In this document: positions 24,570 to 32,678 of the stretch, in pieces | How the letters are laid out: each line of letters opens with the position of its first letter | Position numbering within the stretch: position 1 is the first letter of the stretch | Assembly (NCBI RefSeq): GCF_000299875.1 | Contig: NZ_AMRK01000009.1 | Span: 124,001 to 188,000, forward strand | DNA from: Celeribacter baekdonensis B30 | GTDB taxonomy: Bacteria > Pseudomonadota > Alphaproteobacteria > Rhodobacterales > Rhodobacteraceae | Length of the DNA: 64,000 nucleotides | Reading direction: 5' to 3' | The notes under the pieces: generated by a model | The model's input: only the letters and a program-made list of their open reading frames with translations | The model's database searches: none | Told to the model about the DNA's origin: nothing | Translations under genes and position numbers: made by a program

Positions 24570-26777
24570 TCACGCGGCCTTGCTGTCTACGCCCGCACCC
24601 AAACGGCCATAGAATGACTGACCTGTATCGGCCATCTCACGCAACAGAGCCGGGGTTTCAAAGCGCGGGCCGTGGGTGGCTGTGAGGTTGTCACAGATTT
24701 CAACGGCCTTTGCCGCCCCGATGATGTCGAGCCAGGCAAACGGACCACCCGACCACGGCGCAAAGCCCCAGCCCAGGATCGCACCCACATCGCCTTCGCG
24801 AATGTCGGTCAACACGCCGTCCTCAAGCGCGCGCACCGCTTCCAACACCTGTGCCATCAACAACCGGTGTTGCACTTCGTCAAGCTCGGGTTGGACGTCC
24901 GCTGTCGGGTACTCGGCGGTGAACCCGTCCCAAAGCATCCCGCGTTTGCCTTTGTCGTCGTAGTCATAAAAGCCCGCGTTGGCTTTTTTGCCCAAACGGC
25001 CCTGATCGAACATCCAAAACACCACCTCGTCCACCGCCTCGTCCGGGTAATCGTCACCCATGGCGGCTTTGGTCGCTTTGGCGATTTTCACGCCGAGGTC
25101 GATGGAGGTTTCGTCAATCAACTGAAGCGGCCCAAGCGGGAAGCCCAGAAGTTTTGCGGCATTCTCGATCAGCGGCAATTCAACGCCCTCGGCGGCCATC
25201 CGCACCCCTTCGTTGATGTAGGGGATGATGCAACGGTTGGCGTAGAAAAAGCGCGCGTCATTGACGACGATCGGGGTTTTGCGGATCTGGCGGACGAAAT
25301 CGAGCGCCTTGGCCACGGCCACATCGCCGGTCTCTTTGCCTTTGATGATCTCGACCAAAAGCATCTTGTCGACCGGGCTAAAGAAATGGATGCCGATGAA
25401 CTGATCCGGGCGCACGGAGGCCTTGGCCAGTTCAGTAATTGGCAGGGTCGAGGTGTTGGAGGCGAAAACACAGTCCGGGCCAACGATGGCTTCGACCTTT
25501 TTGGTCATTTCCGCCTTGACGCCGATGTCCTCAAACACCGCTTCGACGATCAAATCACAGCCCTTGAGCGCGTCCAGATCAGTGGTGGCGGTGATGTTGG
25601 CGAGCACGGATTCTTTCTTTTCCGCAGTCACTTTTTTACGGGAGATGCCTTTATCGAGGATGCTTTCCGACAGCGCTTTGCCCTTGTCTGCGGCCTCCTG
25701 TTTTTGATCGATCAACACGACCTCAATGCCCGCATTGGCGGAGACATAGGCAATGCCCGCGCCCATCATACCCGCGCCCAAAACGCCGAGTTTCCTGACC
25801 TTTTGATCGGCCACATCCGGGCGGTTCGCGCCTTTTTCAAGTGCCTCTTTGTTGATGAACAGCGAGCGGATCATGTTGGAGGACGACGGGTTCAACAACA
25901 CATTGGTGAACCAACGCGCCTCGATTTTGATCGCGGTGTCAAAGGGCACCATGGCGCCTTCATAGACCGCCGAGAGCAACGCCTTGGCCGCCGGATAAAC
26001 GCCCATCGTGTTGCCATTGACCATGGCAGATGCGCCAACAAAGGTCATGAAACCCGCCGGGTGATAGGGCGCGCCGCCGGGCATTTTCCACCCCTTCGCG
26101 TCCCATGGTTTCAGGATGTCCGCGTCTGTTGCGTTCAAAACCCACTCTTTGGCTTTGGCCAGCAGTTCGGCAGGTTCAACCACCTCATGCACAAGGCCCA
26201 AAGATTTGGCTTTGATCGGGTCCAACATCCGACCTTCCAACAGGATCGGAGCCGCCGCCATCGCCCCCAAGAGGCGCGATACACGCGTGGTGCCGCCCAT
26301 GCCGGGGAAGATGCCGACCTTGATTTCCGGCAGGCCGATTTTGGCCTTAGGGTTGTTGGCCACAAAGATGCGGTGCGTCGCCAAAGGCAATTCCAAGCCA
26401 ATGCCAAGCGCCGTGCCGGGCAGGGCGGAGGCAATCGGTTTGCCGCCTTTGTTGGTTTTCGGGTCCATGCCCGCGCGTTCGATTTTGCGCAGGATGGCGT
26501 GCATCGACATGATGCCCTCAAACAGGCCCTTCGCGGGCTCGGCCCCTGCGTCATCGCGCATTTTGGCGATGATGTTCAAATCCATGCCGCCGGCAAAATC
26601 CACCTTGCCGGAGGTGATCACGATGCCTTTGACGGCTTCGTCCGCCAGCGCCTGATCGACACAGTCGTTCAATTCGCTGATGCCCGCGATGGACAGCACA
26701 TTCATGCTTTTGTTGGCGATGTCCCAAGTGATGACGGCCACGCCGTCGCTGTCTACGCTATAGTGAAAATCAGTCAT
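24570..26777 (-). CDS. fadJ: Bifunctional enoyl-CoA hydratase / 3-hydroxyacyl-CoA dehydrogenase (FadJ-type)
   Basis: This is the beta-oxidation multifunctional subunit. Residues 1 to about 190 form a crotonase-fold hydratase (SGKVDFAGGMDLNII, ALPGTALGIGLELPLATH, GLPEIKVGIFPGMGGTTR with the two catalytic Glu regions). From about 320 comes the Rossmann dehydrogenase domain (KLGVLGAGMMGAGIAYVSA) with IGIHFFSPVDKM and the C-terminal helical domains. The 735-residue length fits. The ATG at 26777 is preceded by GAGGGAAGAG; the ATG five codons upstream lacks a ribosome site. It is the last gene of GST-fadA-NTF2-fadJ, 11 bp after the NTF2-like gene, and ends at a strong terminator. Confidence 0.96.
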   Translation of the reverse strand: MTDFHYSVDSDGVAVITWDIANKSMNVLSIAGISELNDCVDQALADEAVKGIVITSGKVDFAGGMDLNIIAKMRDDAGAEPAKGLFEGIMSMHAILRKIERAGMDPKTNKGGKPIASALPGTALGIGLELPLATHRIFVANNPKAKIGLPEIKVGIFPGMGGTTRVSRLLGAMAAAPILLEGRMLDPIKAKSLGLVHEVVEPAELLAKAKEWVLNATDADILKPWDAKGWKMPGGAPYHPAGFMTFVGASAMVNGNTMGVYPAAKALLSAVYEGAMVPFDTAIKIEARWFTNVLLNPSSSNMIRSLFINKEALEKGANRPDVADQKVRKLGVLGAGMMGAGIAYVSANAGIEVVLIDQKQEAADKGKALSESILDKGISRKKVTAEKKESVLANITATTDLDALKGCDLIVEAVFEDIGVKAEMTKKVEAIVGPDCVFASNTSTLPITELAKASVRPDQFIGIHFFSPVDKMLLVEIIKGKETGDVAVAKALDFVRQIRKTPIVVNDARFFYANRCIIPYINEGVRMAAEGVELPLIENAAKLLGFPLGPLQLIDETSIDLGVKIAKATKAAMGDDYPDEAVDEVVFWMFDQGRLGKKANAGFYDYDDKGKRGMLWDGFTAEYPTADVQPELDEVQHRLLMAQVLEAVRALEDGVLTDIREGDVGAILGWGFAPWSGGPFAWLDIIGAAKAVEICDNLTATHGPRFETPALLREMADTGQSFYGRLGAGVDSKAA

Positions 26778-26788
26778 TCTCTTCCCTC

Positions 26789-27199
26789 TCATGCGGGGCT
26801 GGTTCCGGTCCAGGCTTGGTGTCCAAGCGCGTTGAGGATCGACGACATTTTGTAGCCGTCCTCTGTGGCATGGATCAGTGCGGAGGCGGTATAAGGTGCC
26901 GTCGCACGCTGGCCGTGGCTCAACAGTTGTGTCTCATAGGTTGCGATAAAAGTCCCGTCGTGACAGTCCTCAAGCGAGATCGGGCGGCGGTAGATTTCGT
27001 CCAGCTTCATGATTTCACAAGCCTGAAGGTAAAGGTCGAAATCCGCTTTCAACTCGTGGCGGGTCTGAAACATCACGGGGCCTCGTTTTTGCACCATGGA
27101 AAAAGGCAGGAGGATACGGTTGGCCCAAGTGTCGAAATCACCCGTGGTAAAACAGGTTGAAATGTCGTCAAGGAACGCCCGGAACTCCGCCTCATTCAC
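26789..27199 (-). CDS. NTF2-like (SnoaL-type) small protein within the fad operon
   Basis: The 136-residue product starts at a GTG with AAGGA 7 nt upstream, 2 nt after the fadA stop. The sequence (FRAFLDDISTCFTTGDFDTWANRILLPFS, then a mixed beta sheet ending in GYKMSSILNALGHQAW) has the cone-shaped NTF2/SnoaL fold pattern: N-terminal helices, then strands with repeated T-Y/A-T. Such proteins are small isomerases, hydratases or binding modules. Placement between thiolase and FadJ suggests a helper of acyl-CoA breakdown. No catalytic motif can be named, so function is open. Confidence 0.7.
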   Translation of the reverse strand: MNEAEFRAFLDDISTCFTTGDFDTWANRILLPFSMVQKRGPVMFQTRHELKADFDLYLQACEIMKLDEIYRRPISLEDCHDGTFIATYETQLLSHGQRATAPYTASALIHATEDGYKMSSILNALGHQAWTGTSPA

Positions 27200-27201
27200 A
27201 T

Positions 27202-28413
27202 TTAGATCCTTTCGATAATCGTCGCCGCCCCCATGCCCGAGGCGATACACAGCGTGGCAAGGCCTGTGCCTTTGCCAGTGCGTTCCAATTCATCAAGAAG
27301 TGTACCAATGATGATCGCGCCTGTCGCGCCCAACGGGTGGCCCATGGCGATGGAGCCGCCGTTGACGTTGACTTTGCTGTCATCGACATCAAATGCCTGC
27401 ATAAAGCGCATCACCACGGCGGCGAAGGCCTCGTTGACCTCAAACAGGTCGATGTCCGAAATCGACATGCCGCTGTCGCGCAGGATTTTTTCGGTCACGG
27501 GCACGGGGCCAGTCAACATGATCGTCGGGTCGGTGCCGATTTTTGCCGTCGCACGGATGCGCGCGCGGGGCTTGAGGCCCCATTTCTCACCAAACTCTTT
27601 GTTGCCGATCAAAACGGCGGCGGAGCCATCGACGATACCGGACGAGTTGCCCGCATGGTGGATGTGGTTGATCGCCTCAAGATGCGGGTATTTCATCATC
27701 GCGATCTTATCAAAGCCGGGCATCACTTCGCCCATGTCTTTGAACGAGGCTTTCAGATTGCCAAGCGCCTCGACCGTGGTGCCGGGGCGCATGTATTCGT
27801 CGTGATCAAGGATGGTCAGGCCATTGATGTCTTTGATCGGAACAATGGATTTGGCAAAGCGACTGTCTTTCCAAGCCGCCTCGGCGCGGTCTTGCGACAG
27901 CACGGCCAGAGTGTCGGCCTGTTCGCGGGTAAAGCCATATTCGGTGGCGATGATGTCCGCCGAAATACCTTGTGGCACGAAATAGGTTTTCATCGCCAAG
28001 GCCGGATCGACGGCGATTGCTGCACCATCCGAGCCCATCGCAACCCGGCCCATCATTTCGACACCACCGGCTATGTATCCCATGCCCGCGCCGCCTTTGA
28101 TCTGGTTGGCGGCGATGTTCACTGCCTCCATGCCCGAAGCGCAAAAGCGGTTGATGGCGAGGCCCGGAATGGATTGATCCAGATCGGAGGCCAAAACGGC
28201 GGTCCGTGCCAAACAGCCGCCCTGTTCGCCAACCTGGGTCACGTTCCCCCAGATCACATCCTCGACGGCATGACCGTCCAAACCGTTGCGCTCTTTCACC
28301 GCGTTCAGGATTTGCGCGGACAGGCGCGCGGATGTCACCTCGTGTAGGGAACCGTCCTTGCGCCCCTTGCCGCGCGGGCTTCGCACGGCGTCATAAATAT
28401 ATGCGTCAGTCAT
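27202..28413 (-). CDS. fadA: Acetyl-CoA C-acyltransferase (thiolase, FadA-type)
   Basis: The enzyme cleaves 3-ketoacyl-CoA to acetyl-CoA and a shortened acyl-CoA, the last step of beta-oxidation. The 403-residue product has the nucleophilic Cys in INRFCASGMEAVNIAA (about residue 88), GGVEMMGR, VNEAFAAVVMR, the His motif NGGSIAMGHPLGATGA and the C-terminal Cys in LCIASGMGAA. The ATG is preceded by GGAGG with good spacing. It lies 20 bp after the GST gene and 2 bp before the NTF2-like gene. The biosynthetic type cannot be excluded by sequence alone, but the fad neighbours argue for degradation. Confidence 0.95.
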   Translation of the reverse strand: MTDAYIYDAVRSPRGKGRKDGSLHEVTSARLSAQILNAVKERNGLDGHAVEDVIWGNVTQVGEQGGCLARTAVLASDLDQSIPGLAINRFCASGMEAVNIAANQIKGGAGMGYIAGGVEMMGRVAMGSDGAAIAVDPALAMKTYFVPQGISADIIATEYGFTREQADTLAVLSQDRAEAAWKDSRFAKSIVPIKDINGLTILDHDEYMRPGTTVEALGNLKASFKDMGEVMPGFDKIAMMKYPHLEAINHIHHAGNSSGIVDGSAAVLIGNKEFGEKWGLKPRARIRATAKIGTDPTIMLTGPVPVTEKILRDSGMSISDIDLFEVNEAFAAVVMRFMQAFDVDDSKVNVNGGSIAMGHPLGATGAIIIGTLLDELERTGKGTGLATLCIASGMGAATIIERI

Positions 28414-28433
28414 TCAGATCCTCCAACTCGTCG

Positions 28434-29075
28434 TCACTGGGCCCGGTCCATGGGGGAGCCGGGCATCATATCATAAGGGTGTTTCCAGCCGGGCAGGGTT
28501 TCGATCCGCCCCAGCCAAGCGTCAATATTGGGCCAATCGGCCCGCACAAACCCAAAGGGTTCGGGGTAGAACAGGTAAGAACAACAGGAAAAATCCGCGA
28601 TGGTCGGGCCTGTCGTACCCGCAACCCAATCGCGATCCGCCAAAGCGCTATTCAGGGTGGCATAGGCAGATTTCAACCGACCTTGCATAAAGGCGATGAC
28701 CTCTTGTGGGCGTTTGTCCTCCGGTACAAAGTTCATCAAAAACCGGGTCATGCCGACCTGTGCGGACATTTTGTGGTTGTCCCAGAGCACCCAGCGCAAC
28801 ACTTCGCGTTGCTCGGCCTCAGTCGCGCCGCCAAATTTCCCGGTCCTTTTGACCAACTCAGTCAGGATCACGCCCGATTGCGTCAGGGTCAGATCCCCGT
28901 CGACATAGACCGGGCATTCGCCCATCGGATTGAGCGCGCGAAACGCATCGCTGCGCGATTCACCGTTGAAAAAATCGACATAGACCTGCTCCCACGGCAG
29001 CTCTGCCAAGGTCAGGGTCAAGGCCACTTTGTAGGAATGCCCGCTTTCACCAAAGCAATAGAGCTGTGCCGTCAT
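28434..29075 (-). CDS. Glutathione S-transferase family protein
   Basis: The 213-residue product has a thioredoxin-fold N domain (QLYCFGESGHSYKVALTLTLAELPWE, GECPVYVDGDLTLTQSGVILTEL) with the cis-Pro and Gln-Ser glutathione-binding residues, and an all-helical C domain with the structural SNAIL-like GPTIADFSCCSYLFY. The ATG at 29075 follows AAGGATCGG; the longer frame to 29108 is not supported. It is the first gene of a four-gene run with fadA, the NTF2-like gene and fadJ. The substrate is unknown; it may protect against reactive acyl products or act as an isomerase. Confidence 0.88.
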   Translation of the reverse strand: MTAQLYCFGESGHSYKVALTLTLAELPWEQVYVDFFNGESRSDAFRALNPMGECPVYVDGDLTLTQSGVILTELVKRTGKFGGATEAEQREVLRWVLWDNHKMSAQVGMTRFLMNFVPEDKRPQEVIAFMQGRLKSAYATLNSALADRDWVAGTTGPTIADFSCCSYLFYPEPFGFVRADWPNIDAWLGRIETLPGWKHPYDMMPGSPMDRAQ

Positions 29076-29229
29076 CTGTCCGATCCTTGTGCTGCAACGT
29101 TGACCCAAACATGGGGGCAGAACAGGCGCATTGCAAAGGTTCGATGTGCCTCAGCTTCATCGTTGGAAAAATACTCACCGCGCAGCAGGGGCGTCAAAAC
29201 GCAAGCTCTGACAAGGGGCGCGGTGTGGG

Positions 29230-29442
29230 TCATTTTTTCCTCTTCTCCAAATCTGCATTGAACAACCGCATCCGGTGTTCAAGGTTGTCTTCGTTTATGA
29301 CGGAGGTGAAATTTTCGAACAGGAAAGACAAAGCCTCTCCCTCATCCAGTCCCGCCTCCCTTGCGAACCGTTTGAGACGACGATAGCCATCTTCGGTCAT
29401 AGAAACAGGAAAACGCCGCGTCATTCTAAAGCGCTTGGGCAT
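29230..29442 (-). CDS. Small ribbon-helix-helix-like protein (70 aa)
   Basis: The product, RRFPVSMTEDGYRRLKRFAR then LDEGEALSFLFENF, has the strand-helix-helix pattern of CopG/Arc-type DNA-binding proteins, with a basic strand before a Met-Thr-Glu turn and two amphipathic helices. GGAG is 7 nt before the ATG. No toxin-like gene is adjacent, so a stand-alone regulator is more likely than an antitoxin. It lies between the acyl-CoA dehydrogenase terminator and the GST operon and could act on either, but this is inferred from position. Confidence 0.6.
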   Translation of the reverse strand: MPKRFRMTRRFPVSMTEDGYRRLKRFAREAGLDEGEALSFLFENFTSVINEDNLEHRMRLFNADLEKRKK

Positions 29443-29481
29443 GGTTACGCTCCGTCATTTGGCCCATTTGGGCCGACACAC

Positions 29482-29517
29482 AAAAAGACCCCCCGCCCGA
29501 CATCCGGGCGAGGGGCC
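29482..29517 (-). terminator. Intrinsic terminator of the acyl-CoA dehydrogenase gene
   Basis: On the minus strand CCCC-T-CGCCCG and CGGGCG-G-GGGG pair around GATGT, leading into TCTTTTTG, 23 bp beyond the stop codon. Confidence 0.85.
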
Positions 29518-29539
29518 AAAAGATCAAGGTGACCCGAGT

Positions 29540-31312
29540 TTAGAACGCTTCGGCGGCCAGCGCCATCACCGGATCGGCACCAGATTCGATCCGTTTCAAC
29601 AGCGTGCCGGTCATCGGCAGCGAACGGGCCATGTAATAGCGCGCGGTGATCAGTTTGTTTTTGTGGAACTCGGGATCGTCGGTGCCATTGGCCAGCGCAG
29701 TGAGCGAGGTTTTCGCCATCCGACCCCACATCAGACCAAGGCAGACATAGCCAAACAGATGCATGAAGTCATAGGAGCCAGACAGTGCCGCGTTCGGGTT
29801 TTTCATGCCGTTTTGCATGAAATACATGCCCGCGCCCTGAAGGTCTTTCGAGGCGGCTTTGAGCGGATCAACAAATTCCGCCATGTCGCCGTCGCCGTTC
29901 TCCTTGCAGAAGGTTTTGACCATGTCAAAGAAGGCCATGACGTGTTTGCCACCGTCCTGCGCCAATTTGCGACCCACGAGGTCCAGCGCCTGAACGCCGT
30001 TCGCGCCCTCATAGATCATCGCAATTCGGGCATCGCGGGTGAATTGGGACATGCCCCATTCTTCGATATAGCCATGGCCGCCATAGACCTGTTGCGCGTT
30101 CACGGTCGCCTCATAGCCTTTGTCGGTGAGGAACCCTTTGAGCACCGGCGTCATCAAGGACACGAGGCCCTCTGCGGCGGTGTCGCCGCCTTTGTGACCC
30201 GCATCAATCAGTTGCGCGCCCCAAAGCATAAAGGCCCGCGCGCCCTCGATAAAACTCTTTTGATCCATCAGGTTGCGGCGGATGTCCGGGTGCACGATCA
30301 GCGGATCGGCCGGGCCTTCGGGGTTTTCGGCACCGGTGACAGCGCGGCCCTGAAGCCGGTCTTTGGCGTAAATCACGGCGTTTTGGTAGGCGGCTTCGGC
30401 TTGGGCGAGGCCCTGCATGCCGACGCCCAAACGCGCCTCGTTCATCATGGTGAACATCGCGCGCATGCCTTTATGCATATCGCCCAAAAGATACCCCGTC
30501 GCTTCGTCATAGTTCATCACGCAGGTCGAGTTGCCGTGGATGCCCATTTTCTCTTCGATGGAGCCAACGGACACGCCATTGCGCGCGCCTAGGGAGCCAT
30601 CTTCGTTGACCAAAAACTTCGGCACGATGAACAGCGACACGCCCTTGATCCCCTCAGGCCCGCCAACGATCTTGCCCAGCACAAGGTGGATGACGTTCTC
30701 GGACATGTCGTGATCGCCCGCCGAGATGAAAATCTTTTGGCCGCTGATCTTGTAGGAGCCGTCGTCCTGCGGCTCGGCCTTGGTGCGCATCAGGCCCAGA
30801 TCGGTGCCGCAATGCGGCTCCGTCAGGTTCATCGTCCCGGTCCAGTCGCAGGAGGTCATTTTCGGCAGGTAGGTGGCTTTTTGATCTTCGGTGCCATGCA
30901 CCAAAATCGCCGACGCCGCGCCATGGGTCAGGCCCTGATACATGGTGAAGGCTTGGTTCGCGCCGGAAAACAATTCGCCCACGGCGGTGCTGATCAGATA
31001 GGGCAGACCTTGGCCGCCGTATTCTTCTGGCAGATCGAGCCCCGGCCAGCCGCCTTCCTTGACTTGTTCAAAGGCCGCTTTGAACCCGGTCGGCGTGGTG
31101 ATCACCCCGTTCTCAAACGTACAGCCTTCTGTGTCGCCCACCGTGTTCAACGGCGCAATCACTTCGGAGGCCAATTGGCCCGCAGCGTCCAAAATGGCTT
31201 CGGTAAATTCGCGATCGAGGTCGGCGTAGCCCGGCACCTCGGAGTTCGAAATGTTCAACACATCGTGCAGAACATATTGAATGTCTTTTGTTGGCGCCGT
31301 GTAGCTCGGCAT
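29540..31312 (-). CDS. Acyl-CoA dehydrogenase, long FadE/DmdC-like type
   Basis: This FAD enzyme introduces the alpha-beta double bond into acyl-CoA. The 590-residue protein is longer than classic 380-residue ACADs. After the N-terminal helical domain come [19 protein letters not shown] and [14 protein letters not shown] (flavin/substrate loops), [14 protein letters not shown], the catalytic Glu region [19 protein letters not shown], and a C-terminal four-helix extension. Proteins of this architecture include medium/long-chain dehydrogenases and the methylmercaptopropionyl-CoA dehydrogenase DmdC of marine Roseobacters; the substrate cannot be decided here. GGGAG precedes the ATG. It follows a MerR regulator by 30 bp, probably in the same transcript, and ends at a terminator. 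Confidence 0.95.
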   Translation of the reverse strand: MPSYTAPTKDIQYVLHDVLNISNSEVPGYADLDREFTEAILDAAGQLASEVIAPLNTVGDTEGCTFENGVITTPTGFKAAFEQVKEGGWPGLDLPEEYGGQGLPYLISTAVGELFSGANQAFTMYQGLTHGAASAILVHGTEDQKATYLPKMTSCDWTGTMNLTEPHCGTDLGLMRTKAEPQDDGSYKISGQKIFISAGDHDMSENVIHLVLGKIVGGPEGIKGVSLFIVPKFLVNEDGSLGARNGVSVGSIEEKMGIHGNSTCVMNYDEATGYLLGDMHKGMRAMFTMMNEARLGVGMQGLAQAEAAYQNAVIYAKDRLQGRAVTGAENPEGPADPLIVHPDIRRNLMDQKSFIEGARAFMLWGAQLIDAGHKGGDTAAEGLVSLMTPVLKGFLTDKGYEATVNAQQVYGGHGYIEEWGMSQFTRDARIAMIYEGANGVQALDLVGRKLAQDGGKHVMAFFDMVKTFCKENGDGDMAEFVDPLKAASKDLQGAGMYFMQNGMKNPNAALSGSYDFMHLFGYVCLGLMWGRMAKTSLTALANGTDDPEFHKNKLITARYYMARSLPMTGTLLKRIESGADPVMALAAEAF

Positions 31313-31342
31313 GGCTGATCTCCCTTTGCGTGTCTCGCGAGG

Positions 31343-31741
31343 TCAGCTTTTTGTGCCCTCGCGTGTCTGTTTCTCAAGTTCGGTTTCGGCGAACTCAATC
31401 TCATGCTCCAAATCGGCCATGACACTGAGGAGCAGTTGTTTTTGCTCCTCCATCCCCGCAAGCTTAACGCGATACGCCTTTAACGTCTCGCGTAGCTGCA
31501 CCACCCCTCCGTCGTTCTCTGAGAACAGATCAAGCAATTGCCGGATCTCTTCCAAAGAAAAGCCAAATTTTTTGCCCCGCATGATCAGTTTCAAACGAGC
31601 CCGATCGCGTTTGGTGAACAGGCGTTTCTGTCCCTCGCGGATCGGAAAGATCAGTTCTTTGGCCTCATAGAAGCGCAAGGTGCGCGGCGTTACGTCGAAC
31701 GCCTCACACATTTCGCGGATGGTCATTACCTCTTTCGTCAT
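31343..31741 (-). CDS. MerR-family regulator, probable controller of the acyl-CoA dehydrogenase gene
   Basis: The 132-residue product has the N-terminal winged-helix (TIREMCEAFDVTPRTLRFYEAKELIFPIREGQKRLFTKRDRARLKLIMRG) and the coiled coil of MerR proteins, but no metal-binding cysteines. This places it with the acyl/branched-chain-acid responsive branch (LiuR-like). The ATG at 31741 gives MTKEVMTIREMC; 31726 is an alternative start. The stop is 30 bp before the dehydrogenase ATG, so autoregulated co-expression is likely. A second MerR gene of similar sequence lies upstream. The ligand is inferred only from context. Confidence 0.88.
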   Translation of the reverse strand: MTKEVMTIREMCEAFDVTPRTLRFYEAKELIFPIREGQKRLFTKRDRARLKLIMRGKKFGFSLEEIRQLLDLFSENDGGVVQLRETLKAYRVKLAGMEEQKQLLLSVMADLEHEIEFAETELEKQTREGTKS

Positions 31742-32252
31742 CGGGCGGTTTACTCCGTTTCCCGTCAGCGGTGGATATGGTCCACATACCGACTGTGGGG
31801 CGCGCGAAGTTCTGCCTTCGCCCCATCCTATTCGCTTCTTGCCCATCTCTTTAATCGAAACGTGGCGTCACTTCCGATCAGGCAAGTTTTGCGCGTCGGA
31901 TCGTCTCAGTCAAAAAGATATTCATTCGACAGATTGATTGCAAACGGTTTGGGGAATTGTTCAAAAGTAAAGAAAATATCAGCTAAAATTGATATTAAAG
32001 CGCTTTGGGTTTTGGTCCAATTCTGGGGTGTTAGGCATTGCGGCTGAGTGCCGTCAAAATGCAATCTCTGGGCTTTTCCCGCCAAAGACGTTGCGTCGTA
32101 AGGGCGCGCATTTGCCCGCAAGGCGCATGAGTATCGTCATAGGCATTCATCACAATGCATGGAAGGTCACAAGACTGGAAGGCCACACCACGGCGGCGGC
32201 GTAACATTTGCAGCGCCTTAGGGTCATTTTGGGTATGAGGGTGCGGCGGCCC
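31742..32252. other. 511-bp gene-free region between the two MerR genes
   Basis: No frame here has a plausible start, ribosome site or protein pattern. The stretch is AT-richer than its neighbours. It holds a TATG-n5-CATA element at 31776-31788 near the first MerR gene, the inverted repeat at 31975-31996, and at 32236-32255 a TGAGGG/CCCTCA hairpin that includes the stop codon of the second MerR gene. It is large for a promoter, so a regulatory RNA or a lost gene is possible. Confidence 0.5.
31975..31996. promoter_or_regulatory. Inverted repeat AATATCA-n8-TGATATT, possible operator
   Basis: Two perfect 7-bp arms, 8 bp apart, lie about 235 bp upstream of the first MerR gene within AT-rich sequence. 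The spacing fits a dimeric regulator with half-sites one and a half turns apart. No regulator can be assigned. Confidence 0.3.
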
Positions 32253-32627
32253 TCAGGCGGGTTTGCCACCCGCCAGAGTGTCTGCGCGCAGTTTCTTGAG
32301 CTCATCAATCGCCTTGTCGAGGTCCTGACGTTGTTCTGTCAGCGCTTGAAGTTGACGATCTGCCAAGTCGATAAAGGCCGCCGATTGCGCATCGGTGCCT
32401 TCTTCTTCGTAGATCGACAGCCATTGGCGAATCTCTTCGAGTGAAAACCCATAGCGACGGCCCCGAAGAATCAGTTTCATCCGCGCCAGTTCGCGCGGGG
32501 TGTAAAACCGTGACCGGCCTTCCTTTTCGGGGGCCAGCAATTCGATATACTCGTAATATCGCAGGGTGCGCGGCGTCACATCGAACTGCGCGCACATTTC
32601 CTTAAACGTGAGACGTTGGTCAGACAT
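32253..32627 (-). CDS. MerR-family regulator (second paralogue)
   Basis: The 124-residue protein resembles its neighbour strongly over the DNA-binding half: KEMCAQFDVTPRTLRYYEYIELLAPEKEGRSRFYTPRELARMKLILRGRRYGFSLEEIRQ, with a short coiled coil after it and no metal-binding cysteines. AGGAG lies 9 nt before the ATG at 32627; the longer frame to 32651 is not preferred. It follows the ArsP_2-like permease gene by 51 bp, with an inverted repeat between them. It is likely a sensor of acyl-CoA or branched-chain intermediates like the first MerR gene, but it could instead control the permease. Confidence 0.85.
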   Translation of the reverse strand: MSDQRLTFKEMCAQFDVTPRTLRYYEYIELLAPEKEGRSRFYTPRELARMKLILRGRRYGFSLEEIRQWLSIYEEEGTDAQSAAFIDLADRQLQALTEQRQDLDKAIDELKKLRADTLAGGKPA

Positions 32628-32651
32628 GGCTTCACTCTCCTCACGTCGCAT

Positions 32652-32669
32652 CTAAACTGATGGGTTTAG
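32652..32669. promoter_or_regulatory. CTAAAC-n6-GTTTAG inverted repeat before the second MerR gene
   Basis: The arms lie 25-42 bp upstream of the MerR ATG and 10 bp after the permease stop. This suits an autoregulatory operator or a weak hairpin. MerR sites usually sit between -35 and -10 elements, which would be consistent with this distance. Confidence 0.4.
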
Positions 32670-32678
32670 TTTCGCAAC

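Noticed and set aside
24672-26855. 727-codon open frame opposite fadJ
   Set aside because: Mirror of the fadJ coding frame; no signal or domain, typical of GC-rich codon bias.
29230-29442. The ribbon-helix-helix protein as an antitoxin
   Set aside because: No adjacent toxin-like gene on either side; the neighbours are metabolic genes.
31906-32121. 71-codon minus-strand frame between the MerR genes
   Set aside because: No ribosome site, unusual composition and an inverted repeat inside it; better read as non-coding.
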